Assembly: GCA_002316295.1 (NCBI GenBank)
Contig: DCDF01000199.1
Location: 38,156 to 44,151, forward strand
Direction: 5' to 3'
DNA length: 5,996 bases
DNA from: Syntrophaceae bacterium UBA1062
GTDB taxonomy: Bacteria > Desulfobacterota > Desulfomonilia > UBA1062
In this document: piece by piece, positions 1-5,996 of the stretch
Layout of the letters: the number at the start of each line of letters is the position of its first letter
Numbering within the stretch: the stretch's first letter is position 1
Program-made: the position numbers and the translations under genes
The notes under the pieces: model-generated
Seen by the model: the letters and a program-made list of their open reading frames with translations, nothing else
Database searches by the model: none
What the model was told of the DNA's origin: nothing

Positions 1-221
1 AGATTTTTCGTCTTGTTTCCGCTGATATAGGCGAGTGTCCACAGCCTGCCGAAGGTGGCGATGAGGACGAGGACAAAGGAAACGAGATCCACGGTCATAT
101 CGGTGATAAAGTTCCAGTTCTCTGCAGGACCGGTGATGAGATAGGTGAGAACGATCATTGCCCCGAAAGCACGGGAGATCATGATGCGATACTCCTGAAT
201 AATTTGCTCCATGAACCCCAT
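1..221 (-). CDS. Partial membrane protein, likely isoprenylcysteine carboxyl methyltransferase (ICMT/PEMT-like) family
   Basis: The minus strand from 221 down to base 1 is open for 73 codons and continues past the left edge, so only the N-terminus is present. The product has two hydrophobic stretches that look like membrane helices, at about residues 16-31 and 41-60. They are followed by the motif FGRLWTLAYISGNKTKN. In ICMT/PEMT-like bacterial methyltransferases a similar GRLW...Y.GG.K segment lies just before the S-adenosylmethionine-binding 'GPYS..RNPLY' region, which would be outside this window. The family assignment therefore rests on resemblance of the N-terminal part only. Known members methylate lipids or prenylated substrates in the membrane; the substrate here cannot be told. 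The start is uncertain: in-frame ATG codons end at 233, 230, 221 and 212 and none has a strong ribosome binding site. It is divergent from manC. Confidence 0.55.
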   Translation of the reverse strand, partial: MGFMEQIIQEYRIMISRAFGAMIVLTYLITGPAENWNFITDMTVDLVSFVLVLIATFGRLWTLAYISGNKTKN

Positions 222-282
222 GTATACCATCATGTTTGCATGAGCAACCGTTTTTTATCCGATATTTTCCCTGTTTGCCGTG

Positions 283-309
283 TTGACCCCAAGGCACTCG
301 CGTTATAAA
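283..309 (+). promoter_or_regulatory. Candidate sigma-70-type promoter for manC
   Basis: A TTGACC hexamer at 283-288 and a TATAAA hexamer at 304-309 each match the -35 and -10 consensus at five of six positions. They lie in the AT-rich divergent gap directly upstream of manC. The spacer is only 15 bases, shorter than the usual 17, so strength is doubtful. Transcription would start near 315-317, leaving a leader of about 25 bases that contains the manC ribosome binding site. This is pattern matching only. Confidence 0.35.
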
Positions 310-329
310 ACATTTTGATGCAAATAACA

Positions 330-335
330 GGGAGG
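330..335 (+). promoter_or_regulatory. Ribosome binding site deciding the manC start
   Basis: GGGAGG lies six bases before the ATG at 342. This favours 342 over the in-frame TTG at 315 and the ATG at 318, which lie upstream of the site and have no comparable purine run. The family's N-terminus (a few residues before the GGKGERLWPLS signature) also fits the 342 start. Confidence 0.75.
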
Positions 336-341
336 ACCGTT

Positions 342-1400
342 ATGGCAGTGCATGCAGTCATCATGGCAGGAGGGAAGGGGGAGCGCCTATGGCCTCTCTC
401 AACGCCGGATATGCCCAAGCAGCTTCATTCCTTCGATATGGGGGAGAGCCTTCTGCGAAGCACCTACGAGCGGCTGAAAGAGATCGCCGGAAACGAGAGG
501 ATCTATGCGGTCACGAATGCCGCGATCGCGGCGAAGGTCCGGGAGCAGATTCCCGAGATCCCTGCCGAGAACGTCCTGGTGGAGCCCATAGGACGGAACA
601 CCGCCCCCTGCATCGCCTATGCGGCTCTGGTGATATCACGGAAAGATCCTGACGCGGTCATGGCGGTCTTCCCGGCTGATCACATGCTCTCAGACCGGAG
701 GAGATTCAACGATGCAATAACCTTCGGGATCGATGCACTCAAAGAACACCCCGGCCTCCTCATTACCCTGGGTATGGTCCCTGACCACCCGGAGACCGGC
801 TACGGCTACATAGCTCCGGGTGAGCTGATCGCCGGCGGCACGTCACACTGCCTTCACCGCGTTGTCACCTTCCGGGAGAAGCCCGACAAGAAGACGGCGC
901 AGGAGTATATCGAGAGGGGCTATCTGTGGAACGCCGGAATGTTTCTCTGGAGGGTCGACACCATTCTCGATGCATTCAGGACCTGTCTGCCCCGCATGTA
1001 CGATCTCCTCTCAGAAATGGCGGGCCGCAAGGTCATTCAGGCCGAGGATGTCCGTATGTTCTATGAAAGAGTGGACGCTGTGTCGATCGACTACGGCGTG
1101 ATGGAAAAAGCCACCGATGTCGGCGTGATTCCCGCCGGATTCGGATGGAACGACATCGGGTCCTGGGATGCGCTTGCAAAGATGCTCCCCTCGGATGCAT
1201 GCGGCAATGTGAGCGGCGGTGACACGCTCCTCGAGGACTCCTCCAACAATATCGTATGGGCCTCACAGAAGAAGGTGGTGCTGCTGGGGGTTGAGGACCT
1301 CGTGGTCGTTGAGGGAAGAGACGCTATCCTCGTGTGCCCGCGAAAGAGATCGCAGGATGTCAGCAGAATCTCGCGGCTTGCAGGCGAGAGGCCGAAGTAG
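342..1400 (+). CDS. manC: Mannose-1-phosphate guanylyltransferase (single-domain, GDP-mannose pyrophosphorylase)
   Basis: This cytoplasmic enzyme joins GTP and mannose-1-phosphate into GDP-mannose, the donor for mannose, fucose and rhamnose residues in surface polysaccharides. The 352-residue product shows the nucleotidyltransferase signature GGKGERLWPLS at residues 10-20 with MPKQ just after it. It also has EPIGRNTAP (81-89), FPADH (110-114), ETGYGYI (151-157), FREKP (177-181), WNAGMF (196-201), SIDYGVMEK (248-256) and WNDIGSW (269-275). All are typical of the GMP family and arranged in its usual order. The C-terminal part (about 285-352) fits the short beta-helical tail of this group. There is no phosphomannose isomerase domain, so this is the roughly 350-residue monofunctional form rather than the roughly 470-residue bifunctional one. 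It is divergent from the membrane protein gene on its left and 137 bases from the next gene, so it may be its own unit or the first gene of the operon. Confidence 0.93.
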   Translation: MAVHAVIMAGGKGERLWPLSTPDMPKQLHSFDMGESLLRSTYERLKEIAGNERIYAVTNAAIAAKVREQIPEIPAENVLVEPIGRNTAPCIAYAALVISRKDPDAVMAVFPADHMLSDRRRFNDAITFGIDALKEHPGLLITLGMVPDHPETGYGYIAPGELIAGGTSHCLHRVVTFREKPDKKTAQEYIERGYLWNAGMFLWRVDTILDAFRTCLPRMYDLLSEMAGRKVIQAEDVRMFYERVDAVSIDYGVMEKATDVGVIPAGFGWNDIGSWDALAKMLPSDACGNVSGGDTLLEDSSNNIVWASQKKVVLLGVEDLVVVEGRDAILVCPRKRSQDVSRISRLAGERPK

Positions 1401-1424
1401 CCGGGTAAGAGCCCGGACGGCTGC
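1397..1424 (+). other. Stem-loop across the manC stop codon
   Basis: GTAGCCG (1397-1403) can pair with CGGCTGC (1418-1424) over seven positions, one of them a G-U wobble. An alternative fold pairs CCGGG (1401-1405) with CCCGG (1412-1416) around a six-base loop. No run of T follows, so it is not a canonical intrinsic terminator. It could slow or protect the 3' end of manC mRNA, or be incidental. Confidence 0.3.
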
Positions 1425-1470
1425 ATAGATCCTACTGAAAGAGAGATTGGATTATAGTTTCACATTCGGC

Positions 1471-1490
1471 TTACCGATCAGATAGGGTAA
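1471..1490. repeat. Short inverted repeat upstream of the phosphodiesterase gene
   Basis: TTACC at 1471-1475 and GGTAA at 1486-1490 form a perfect 5-base inverted repeat with a 10-base spacer. It lies in the relatively AT-rich part of the gap between manC and the downstream operon. The 20-base symmetry is operator-like in size. It does not resemble the CRP site (TGTGA-N6-TCACA), and such short repeats arise by chance. No convincing -35/-10 pair was found in this gap, although TATAGT at 1453-1458 resembles a -10 element. Confidence 0.22.
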
Positions 1491-1537
1491 TTTGCTGCGG
1501 TTTTAAGGGCAGGGAACAGGGGTTGCGTGAGAGAGTT

Positions 1538-2287
1538 ATGAGAATAGAGATCCTCGGGTGCAGCGGAGCAGTGATGCAGGGGTACAATACCACGAGCATC
1601 CTGATCAACCGGGATACACTCATCGATGCCGGGTCGGTGTCATCGGTGCTGCCGGAAGAAGAGGTGCGGGCTATCCGGCATATACTGATCACTCATCCTC
1701 ATATCGATCATATCAAGGAACTTCCATTTGTTCTGGACACGCTCTTTTCCAGCAGGGCCCACGAGGTGGCCGTCTGGGCCAGCGGAGAGACCCTCAAGGC
1801 GCTGACGGAAAATGTGTTCAATGGAATGATCTGGCCTGAAATCAGAGATCTCAATGCCCATAAGGATTTCATCTCGCTCAGAGAGGTGCCGGAAGGCGAG
1901 TTCGCCGTCGGCGGACTGAAGATCACGGGCCGCCAGGTGGATCATATTCCGGGCTCGCTGTGCTATCAGGTGTCCGAAGAGAACGGCAGCGTGATTTTCA
2001 GCGGAGATACCGGCTACGACCAGAGGCTTTTCGATCTCGCCCTTTCTCTCGGCGACAATCTCAAGGCATTGTTCGTCGAGGTGTCCTTCCCGGACAGAAT
2101 GGAGGAGATCGCCCGTCTCTCCCGCCATCTCACGCCCCTGCTCCTCAAAAACGGGATCGACGGCAGGCTGGGGCCATCAGTCCGAGTAATAGCATACCAT
2201 ATCAAGCCCAAGTATCTCGATGAAGTTGTTGCGGAACTCCCCCCGAATGTTGCATATATAGTCGGCGGGGAGGTGTTCGAGTTTTGA
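1538..2287 (+). CDS. Class-II 3',5'-cyclic nucleotide phosphodiesterase-like metallo-beta-lactamase-fold hydrolase
   Basis: The 249-residue product is a metallo-beta-lactamase-fold hydrolase that resembles the class-II cyclic nucleotide phosphodiesterase group (PDEase II), enzymes that open cAMP or cGMP to the 5'-monophosphate. Visible marks are the N-terminal strand MRIEILGCSGA, NTTSILI and the LIDAG turn (28-32). The metal-binding motif is HPHIDH (H53, H55, D57, H58), with further likely ligands at H136, D157 in SGDT, H197 and H221 (AYHIKP). The stretch EVSFPDRMEEIARLSRHLTP (181-200) is the most family-specific. The canonical class-II signature reads HxHLDH; here isoleucine replaces leucine. 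The substrate is therefore inferred, and a different phosphodiester is possible. The ATG at 1538 fits the family N-terminus. An in-frame TTG at 1523, seven bases after AGGGA (1511-1515), would add five residues and is a real alternative. The stop codon overlaps the accD start by four bases. Confidence 0.78.
   Translation: MRIEILGCSGAVMQGYNTTSILINRDTLIDAGSVSSVLPEEEVRAIRHILITHPHIDHIKELPFVLDTLFSSRAHEVAVWASGETLKALTENVFNGMIWPEIRDLNAHKDFISLREVPEGEFAVGGLKITGRQVDHIPGSLCYQVSEENGSVIFSGDTGYDQRLFDLALSLGDNLKALFVEVSFPDRMEEIARLSRHLTPLLLKNGIDGRLGPSVRVIAYHIKPKYLDEVVAELPPNVAYIVGGEVFEF
2267..2275 (+). promoter_or_regulatory. Strong ribosome binding site for the TTG start of accD
   Basis: GGGGAGGTG, a near-perfect anti-Shine-Dalgarno match inside the end of the phosphodiesterase gene, sits eight bases before the TTG at 2284. 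No in-frame ATG or GTG was found close upstream, so the site settles the unusual TTG start. Confidence 0.7.
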
Positions 2288-3021
2288 GCGAAGTTCTCGA
2301 TGTTGCGAAAAAAGACGGTCGATGGGTTGAATGCCCGTCGTGCTCCGAGATCATCATAACAAGAAAACTCCAGGAAAATCTCTGGGTCTGTCATCACTGC
2401 AATCACCATTTCAGGCTGGGGGCCCGGGACAGGATCGACATGATCTGCGACAGAGGCACCTTTGACGAGCTCAGGGCGGGTGATTACTCCGGGGACGAAG
2501 CTCCCGAAGAAGCGATCAGGGCGGGGAAGGCGTCCATCGGCGGAAAGCCGTGCTTTCTGGGCGTCATGGATTTCTCCCACAAAGGCGGTTCCATGGGCAC
2601 CGCGCTTGGACAGAGAATCGTCCAGCTGATGAATGCTGCCGAAAAGGACAAACTGCCGCTCATTATGTTCTGCGCCTCCGGCGGGGTCCGCATCCATGAA
2701 GGGATATGGGGCCTGTTCCAGATGCTCAGGACAGTGCATGCGCGAGACAAGATCACCGGCTCCCCCCTGATAACGGTCTTCACGGACCCCACCACCGGCG
2801 GCGTCACCGCCAGCTTCGCATCCCTGGCCGACATTCTCCTGGCGGAGCCGGGGGCGCGCATCGGGTTCGCCGGACCGAGGGTGATTCAGACCGTTTTCCA
2901 CTCAGAACTCCCGGAAGGCTTCCAGAGCGCGGAGACGCTGCTTGCCAACGGATTTCTCGACAGCATCGTCCATCGCCGCGATCTGAAGGACACCCTTTCC
3001 TTCTTTCTGAGATGGTTCTGA
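2284..3021 (+). CDS. accD: Acetyl-CoA carboxylase carboxyltransferase subunit beta
   Basis: AccD pairs with AccA to form the carboxyltransferase that moves the carboxyl group from biotin on AccB to acetyl-CoA, making malonyl-CoA for fatty acid synthesis. The product has the N-terminal four-cysteine zinc ribbon (C17, C20, C36, C39, with 15 residues between the pairs, as in E. coli AccD). A crotonase-type carboxyltransferase fold follows, with GGSMG (101-105), CASGG (130-134), TDPTTGGVTASFA (167-179), IGFAGPRVI (193-201) and LPEGFQSAE (209-217). The paired glycines G133-G134 and G172-G173 fit the oxyanion holes. At 245 residues it is short: E. coli AccD has 304. The loss is in the N-terminal lead, in the link between zinc ribbon and catalytic fold (about residues 55-90), and at the C-terminus. 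CASGGVRIHE differs from the usual SASGGARMQE. It starts with TTG overlapping the previous stop, and its end overlaps folC by ten bases. accA and the biotin genes are not in the window. Confidence 0.93.
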   Translation: MSEVLDVAKKDGRWVECPSCSEIIITRKLQENLWVCHHCNHHFRLGARDRIDMICDRGTFDELRAGDYSGDEAPEEAIRAGKASIGGKPCFLGVMDFSHKGGSMGTALGQRIVQLMNAAEKDKLPLIMFCASGGVRIHEGIWGLFQMLRTVHARDKITGSPLITVFTDPTTGGVTASFASLADILLAEPGARIGFAGPRVIQTVFHSELPEGFQSAETLLANGFLDSIVHRRDLKDTLSFFLRWF

Positions 3022-4160
3022 AAGATATTCCGCAGAACGTGTGGTCCCTGGGGCTGGACAGGGTGAGGCAGGCTCTCGACCGGCTGGACCATCCTGAGCG
3101 GTTCTACCGCCACGTTCTGGTGGCGGGGACAAACGGGAAAGGCTCGACCTGCGTGTACCTGGAGCGAATTCTGATGACCCAGGGCGTGTCCGTAGGAACC
3201 ACTATATCCCCTCACGTGACAGACTTTACCGAGCGTTTCAGAATCTGCGGCCGCAACGCTGATAGTGATGTTCTGGCGAAGCTGCGGCGGGAGATCGAGC
3301 CTGCGGTAAAGGATATCCCCCTCACGTATTTCGAATGGTGTGTGATTCTGGCCGCATGCCTCTTCAGGCAGAACAGTCTCGATTTCGGGATATTCGAGAT
3401 CGGACTCGGAGGGAGGTACGATGCGGCCAATGTGCTCGACCCCGAAGTCTCGCTCATTACGGACATCGCTCTCGATCACACTCAGTATCTGGGCTCGACG
3501 GTTTCGGAGATCGCGGGAGAAAAAGCCCGGATAGCAAGAAGAGGGAGGCCTCTGATCACAACGGCCGCCGGAGCGGCTCTCGAGACCGTCAATGAGCATG
3601 CATCCGCCGTCGGAGCGGTGCTTCACGTGGTTGACAAGCCCTGCGGGTACAGAACGTCGATGAAGGGATCGAGGCAGGCCCTGAATGCGGCTCTCGCGCT
3701 GCGGACGGCTCATGTGCTCGGATTCCGGCCGAGCGGCGCTCAGATCTCCTATGCCCTGAGCACGGCGTTTCTCCCCGGCCGCATCGAGGAGATCGGCGGG
3801 AGAGTGGTTCTCGATGTCGCCCATAATCCGTCCGCAATGGGGGTCCTGCTTGAATATCTTGAAAACAGCGGCTTTCATGGGGTAGGCGTATTGGGGGTGC
3901 TTGCCGACAAGGACTATATGTCGATGACGGACATGTTGAAAAGTATCTGCACGCGCGTCTATATCGCTCCGGTACAATCGGAAAGATCATGGGGGCCTTC
4001 CGAGATGGAGCGCTGTCTCGACGGGGGCAGAGTAGTGCAGCGCGACAGCATCTCCCGGGCCTTTGACGAGGCGCTGGCCACGGGAGAGAAGGTCGTGGTC
4101 ACGGGCTCGTTCTATACCGTAGGCGAGATCAGGGAATCCATCGTATGCACAGGCTCCTGA
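3012..4160 (+). CDS. folC: Folylpolyglutamate synthase / dihydrofolate synthase (Mur ligase family)
   Basis: FolC uses ATP to add glutamate to folates, and in many bacteria also makes dihydrofolate from dihydropteroate. The 382-residue product shows the P-loop GTNGKGS (39-45), SPHVTDFTERFRI (66-78), FEIGLGGRYDAAN (128-140), and ALDHTQYLG (153-161), followed by GEKA with K171 in the position of the carbamylated lysine. The C-terminal ligase domain has LPGRIEE (254-260), DVAHNPSAM (268-276) and LADKD (297-301). Family members usually run to about 420-440 residues. Here the N-terminal lead before the LGLDRV helix and the segment before the RQALNAALAL motif (about 205-230) are shortened. The usual HQxxNA reads RQALNA. 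Whether it is mono- or bifunctional cannot be read from the sequence. The ATG at 3012 lies inside the end of accD with no clear ribosome binding site, so translation probably depends on ribosomes finishing accD. The open frame continues far upstream, but that part is accD read out of frame. Confidence 0.93.
   Translation: MVLKDIPQNVWSLGLDRVRQALDRLDHPERFYRHVLVAGTNGKGSTCVYLERILMTQGVSVGTTISPHVTDFTERFRICGRNADSDVLAKLRREIEPAVKDIPLTYFEWCVILAACLFRQNSLDFGIFEIGLGGRYDAANVLDPEVSLITDIALDHTQYLGSTVSEIAGEKARIARRGRPLITTAAGAALETVNEHASAVGAVLHVVDKPCGYRTSMKGSRQALNAALALRTAHVLGFRPSGAQISYALSTAFLPGRIEEIGGRVVLDVAHNPSAMGVLLEYLENSGFHGVGVLGVLADKDYMSMTDMLKSICTRVYIAPVQSERSWGPSEMERCLDGGRVVQRDSISRAFDEALATGEKVVVTGSFYTVGEIRESIVCTGS
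4131..4135 (+). promoter_or_regulatory. Ribosome binding site for lptD
   Basis: AGGGA lies inside the end of folC, nine bases before the ATG at 4145. It supports that start, as does the signal-peptide-like sequence that begins there. Confidence 0.5.
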
Positions 4161-5996
4161 TCCTTCTCTTTGCGGTTCTGCTCATTCCCGCTCCGATAAG
4201 GGGCGAAGTGCTCGATGTGGAGGCACAGAACGTCATACGTCGGGGATCGAGGATCGAAGCTCAGGGCAAGGTCGTCATCCGGGGCGAGGGAATCCTTCTC
4301 ACCGCGAACTACGTGGTGTACGACACCATCACCGAGGACCTCTGGGCCGCCGGCGACTGCCACCTTGAGGAAGAGGGCGGCGAGCTGGACGCGCAGCTCC
4401 TCAATTACAATATCCGCAGGAGGGATTTCCGCCTGGAAAACGGCTCAGTCTTTATCTACGACGAGCCCATGGTTATCTCCGGTCAGAGGGTCGTGCGCTA
4501 TGGCGAGGATATGTACGAGGGAGACGGCATCACCTTTACGCCGTGCCTGGGCACCCCGCCCGACTGGTCCATAGCGGCCGGGAGTCTCCGGGCCCAGCTG
4601 GAAGGATATGGGAGCGCTTACAATACGCGCTTCAAGATCCGGGACATACCTGTTTTTTATGTCCCTTATCTGCTGTTTCCCATCAAGCTTCAGCGGCAGT
4701 CGGGACTGCTCTTCCCCGAGTTCAGCCATTCGTCGGACTACGGCTACAGGGCGGGTATCCCGCTGTATCTGGTGCTCGGAAGAAGTGCGGACGCGACCGT
4801 CACTCCCACCTATCTCTCGGACAGGGGGCTTCTGTGGGCGGGGGAGTTCCGCTACCGTCTCGACGAGGAGAGCGAAGGGCTCATTTACGGAGAGAGCCTG
4901 TTCGACAGGAAGGGCGGAGAAGAGTTCAAAGGAGGGGTGTCCGGAAGGATACCGGATCACCGATGGCTCTTCAAGGCCCTCCAGACAGGAGGCAACCTCA
5001 CCTGGGACATCAACCTCGTGAGCCATGCAGACTACCTGAGGGATATCGGACCGTTCTACGGCGATGAGCAGGCGTGGAAGGATCCAACGTACCAGGGAGG
5101 ATTCGGTGACGACAGAGACCTCGAAGAGCTGGTGTCCCGCGTTCAGTGGAACCTTTCCGGCAGGAAGTTCAGCGCAAACATCTCCGGCCAGTGGACGCAG
5201 GACCTGACTGTGGAGGACAACGACAGGACACTGCAGGAGCTGCCCCGCCTCAGGGCGCGGATGAGGTCTCAGAAAATCCCCTACACACCGGTGCTGGTCA
5301 CCTCGGACCTGACTACGGTGAGGGTGTATTCGCGGGACTGGATCGAGGCGGTCAAGAATAACGGAGAGATTGAATTCTCGATGCCGCTGAGCTTTCATCC
5401 CTACCTGACAGTAATGCCGTCATTCACTGAGATTTACCGTGATACGCACATCACCGACCATCGTGATGTCTTTTCGGACGACATCTTCAGGGAACACTGG
5501 CAGGAGCGAAAGGTCTTATTGACCACAGCGCTTTACAGCAGAAGATTCATGGACGGGCTGTACCACCAGATGGTTCCCAACGTCTCATGGGCCTACAGGA
5601 GCCGGTACGGCGGGAATTATGATCCTGCCGACCCGCTGGATATTTTTCCCGAACTGCTGGGGGGTGATGAATGGGAAAAGGAGTTCGATTTCGAGCTTGC
5701 CCTGGAAAACTACATCCGCGGCCGGTCTGGAAAATCGCTGGCAGATTTCACCATCAGCCGGAAATACAGCTACATCGACCGGGACTGGGACTTCTTCGAG
5801 GCCAGACTGCGGCTGAACCCGGTCTCCTGGTTCAGCGCACAGCACACCAACAGGTTCGGGAGGGAGCCTTTCAGGGACTATGCCACTCACGAGCACTGGA
5901 GCAGGCTTACACTGAGGGATACACGGGGCGATGAGCTCTACGCCGCCGAAGAGTATGTGCGGGGAGCGGTCAATGACACCACGGACGCGGTAGAGA
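4145..5996 (+). CDS. lptD: LPS-assembly outer membrane protein LptD (3' end missing)
   Basis: LptD is the outer membrane beta-barrel that, with the LptE lipoprotein, takes lipopolysaccharide from the periplasmic Lpt bridge and places it in the outer leaflet. The frame is open for 617 codons to the right edge, so the C-terminus is missing. Residues 1-20 form a signal peptide (HR, then a hydrophobic stretch to PAPIRG). Residues about 22-130 are the OstA/LptA-like jellyroll domain (VEAQNVI..., IEAQGKVVI). The hallmark RDIPVFYVPYLLFP (166-179), RQSGLLFPEF (184-193) and the PTYLSDRG turn (221-228) open the barrel domain. The rest is alternating aromatic and polar residues typical of barrel strands. 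Cysteines visible are C72 and C134. C134 lies in the TFTPCLGTPPDWS context, where the conserved N-terminal disulfide cysteine usually is. C72 is not at the mature N-terminus as in E. coli. The start overlaps folC by sixteen bases and has AGGGA nine bases upstream. Confidence 0.92.
   Translation, partial: MHRLLILLFAVLLIPAPIRGEVLDVEAQNVIRRGSRIEAQGKVVIRGEGILLTANYVVYDTITEDLWAAGDCHLEEEGGELDAQLLNYNIRRRDFRLENGSVFIYDEPMVISGQRVVRYGEDMYEGDGITFTPCLGTPPDWSIAAGSLRAQLEGYGSAYNTRFKIRDIPVFYVPYLLFPIKLQRQSGLLFPEFSHSSDYGYRAGIPLYLVLGRSADATVTPTYLSDRGLLWAGEFRYRLDEESEGLIYGESLFDRKGGEEFKGGVSGRIPDHRWLFKALQTGGNLTWDINLVSHADYLRDIGPFYGDEQAWKDPTYQGGFGDDRDLEELVSRVQWNLSGRKFSANISGQWTQDLTVEDNDRTLQELPRLRARMRSQKIPYTPVLVTSDLTTVRVYSRDWIEAVKNNGEIEFSMPLSFHPYLTVMPSFTEIYRDTHITDHRDVFSDDIFREHWQERKVLLTTALYSRRFMDGLYHQMVPNVSWAYRSRYGGNYDPADPLDIFPELLGGDEWEKEFDFELALENYIRGRSGKSLADFTISRKYSYIDRDWDFFEARLRLNPVSWFSAQHTNRFGREPFRDYATHEHWSRLTLRDTRGDELYAAEEYVRGAVNDTTDAVE
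4641..4665 (+). repeat. Perfect 8-base inverted repeat inside lptD
   Basis: GGGACATA (4641-4648) and TATGTCCC (4658-4665) are perfect inverted copies around a nine-base, T-rich loop. The repeat lies in the codons for the conserved DIPVFYVPY motif. It could form an mRNA hairpin but may simply result from codon choice over a conserved peptide. Confidence 0.4.

Noticed and set aside
315..341. Longer manC starting at TTG 315 or ATG 318
   Set aside because: The extra residues precede the ribosome binding site at 330-335 and are not part of the family N-terminus; they also overlap the likely transcription start.
1397..1424. Intrinsic terminator after manC
   Set aside because: A GC-rich stem is present but no T-run follows, so termination there is not supported.
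2014..2901. Minus-strand open frame of 295 codons
   Set aside because: It lies opposite the well-supported PDE and accD genes and shows no recognisable domain; long antisense frames are common in GC-rich coding DNA.
2706..3011. 5' extension of the folC frame by 102 codons, giving a 484-residue protein
   Set aside because: This part is accD read in another frame: it is rich in arginine, proline and glycine, resembles nothing in FolC, and the family's N-terminal motif begins just after the ATG at 3012.
2886..3977. Minus-strand open frame of 363 codons
   Set aside because: It is antisense to folC with an arginine- and histidine-rich composition and no family motif.
4445..5398. Minus-strand open frame of 317 codons
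   Set aside because: It is antisense to lptD, whose own frame carries a signal peptide and hallmark motifs; the antisense product has no recognisable features.
1..5996. CRISPR array, tRNA/rRNA, insertion sequence or phage remnant
   Set aside because: No spaced direct repeats, RNA gene signatures, transposase or integrase motifs, or terminal inverted repeats were seen; the plus-strand coding is continuous housekeeping sequence.

Overview
The window looks like an ordinary chromosomal stretch of a Gram-negative (diderm) bacterium with moderately high G+C. The presence of lptD shows an outer membrane carrying lipopolysaccharide. The gene content (single-domain mannose-1-phosphate guanylyltransferase, class-II cyclic nucleotide phosphodiesterase, accD, folC and lptD together) resembles deltaproteobacterial (Desulfobacterota-like) genomes. 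That placement is from memory of family resemblance and was not tested. No mobile elements, CRISPR arrays, tRNA or rRNA genes were seen.

Layout: bases 1-221 hold, on the minus strand, the first 73 codons of a small membrane protein that resembles the isoprenylcysteine carboxyl methyltransferase (ICMT/PEMT) family. It runs off the left edge. A divergent intergenic region (222-341) carries a candidate sigma-70-like promoter for the plus-strand genes. Bases 342-1400 encode mannose-1-phosphate guanylyltransferase (GDP-mannose synthesis). A 137-base gap with a stem-loop at the manC stop codon and a small inverted repeat leads into four tightly packed genes. These are a metallo-beta-lactamase-fold phosphodiesterase of the class-II cyclic nucleotide type (1538-2287), accD (2284-3021), folC (3012-4160) and lptD (4145 to the right edge, incomplete).

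The last four genes overlap their neighbours by 4, 10 and 16 bases, which strongly suggests one transcript with translational coupling. By function the block serves envelope building. AccD commits acetyl-CoA to fatty acids, LptD inserts finished lipopolysaccharide into the outer membrane, and manC supplies GDP-mannose for surface glycans. FolC (folate) and the phosphodiesterase (possible second-messenger turnover) are riders whose link is only suggested by position.

No undescribed system is evident. The points most worth a second look are the placement of a cyclic nucleotide phosphodiesterase at the head of an accD-folC-lptD operon, and the unusually compact AccD and FolC proteins.
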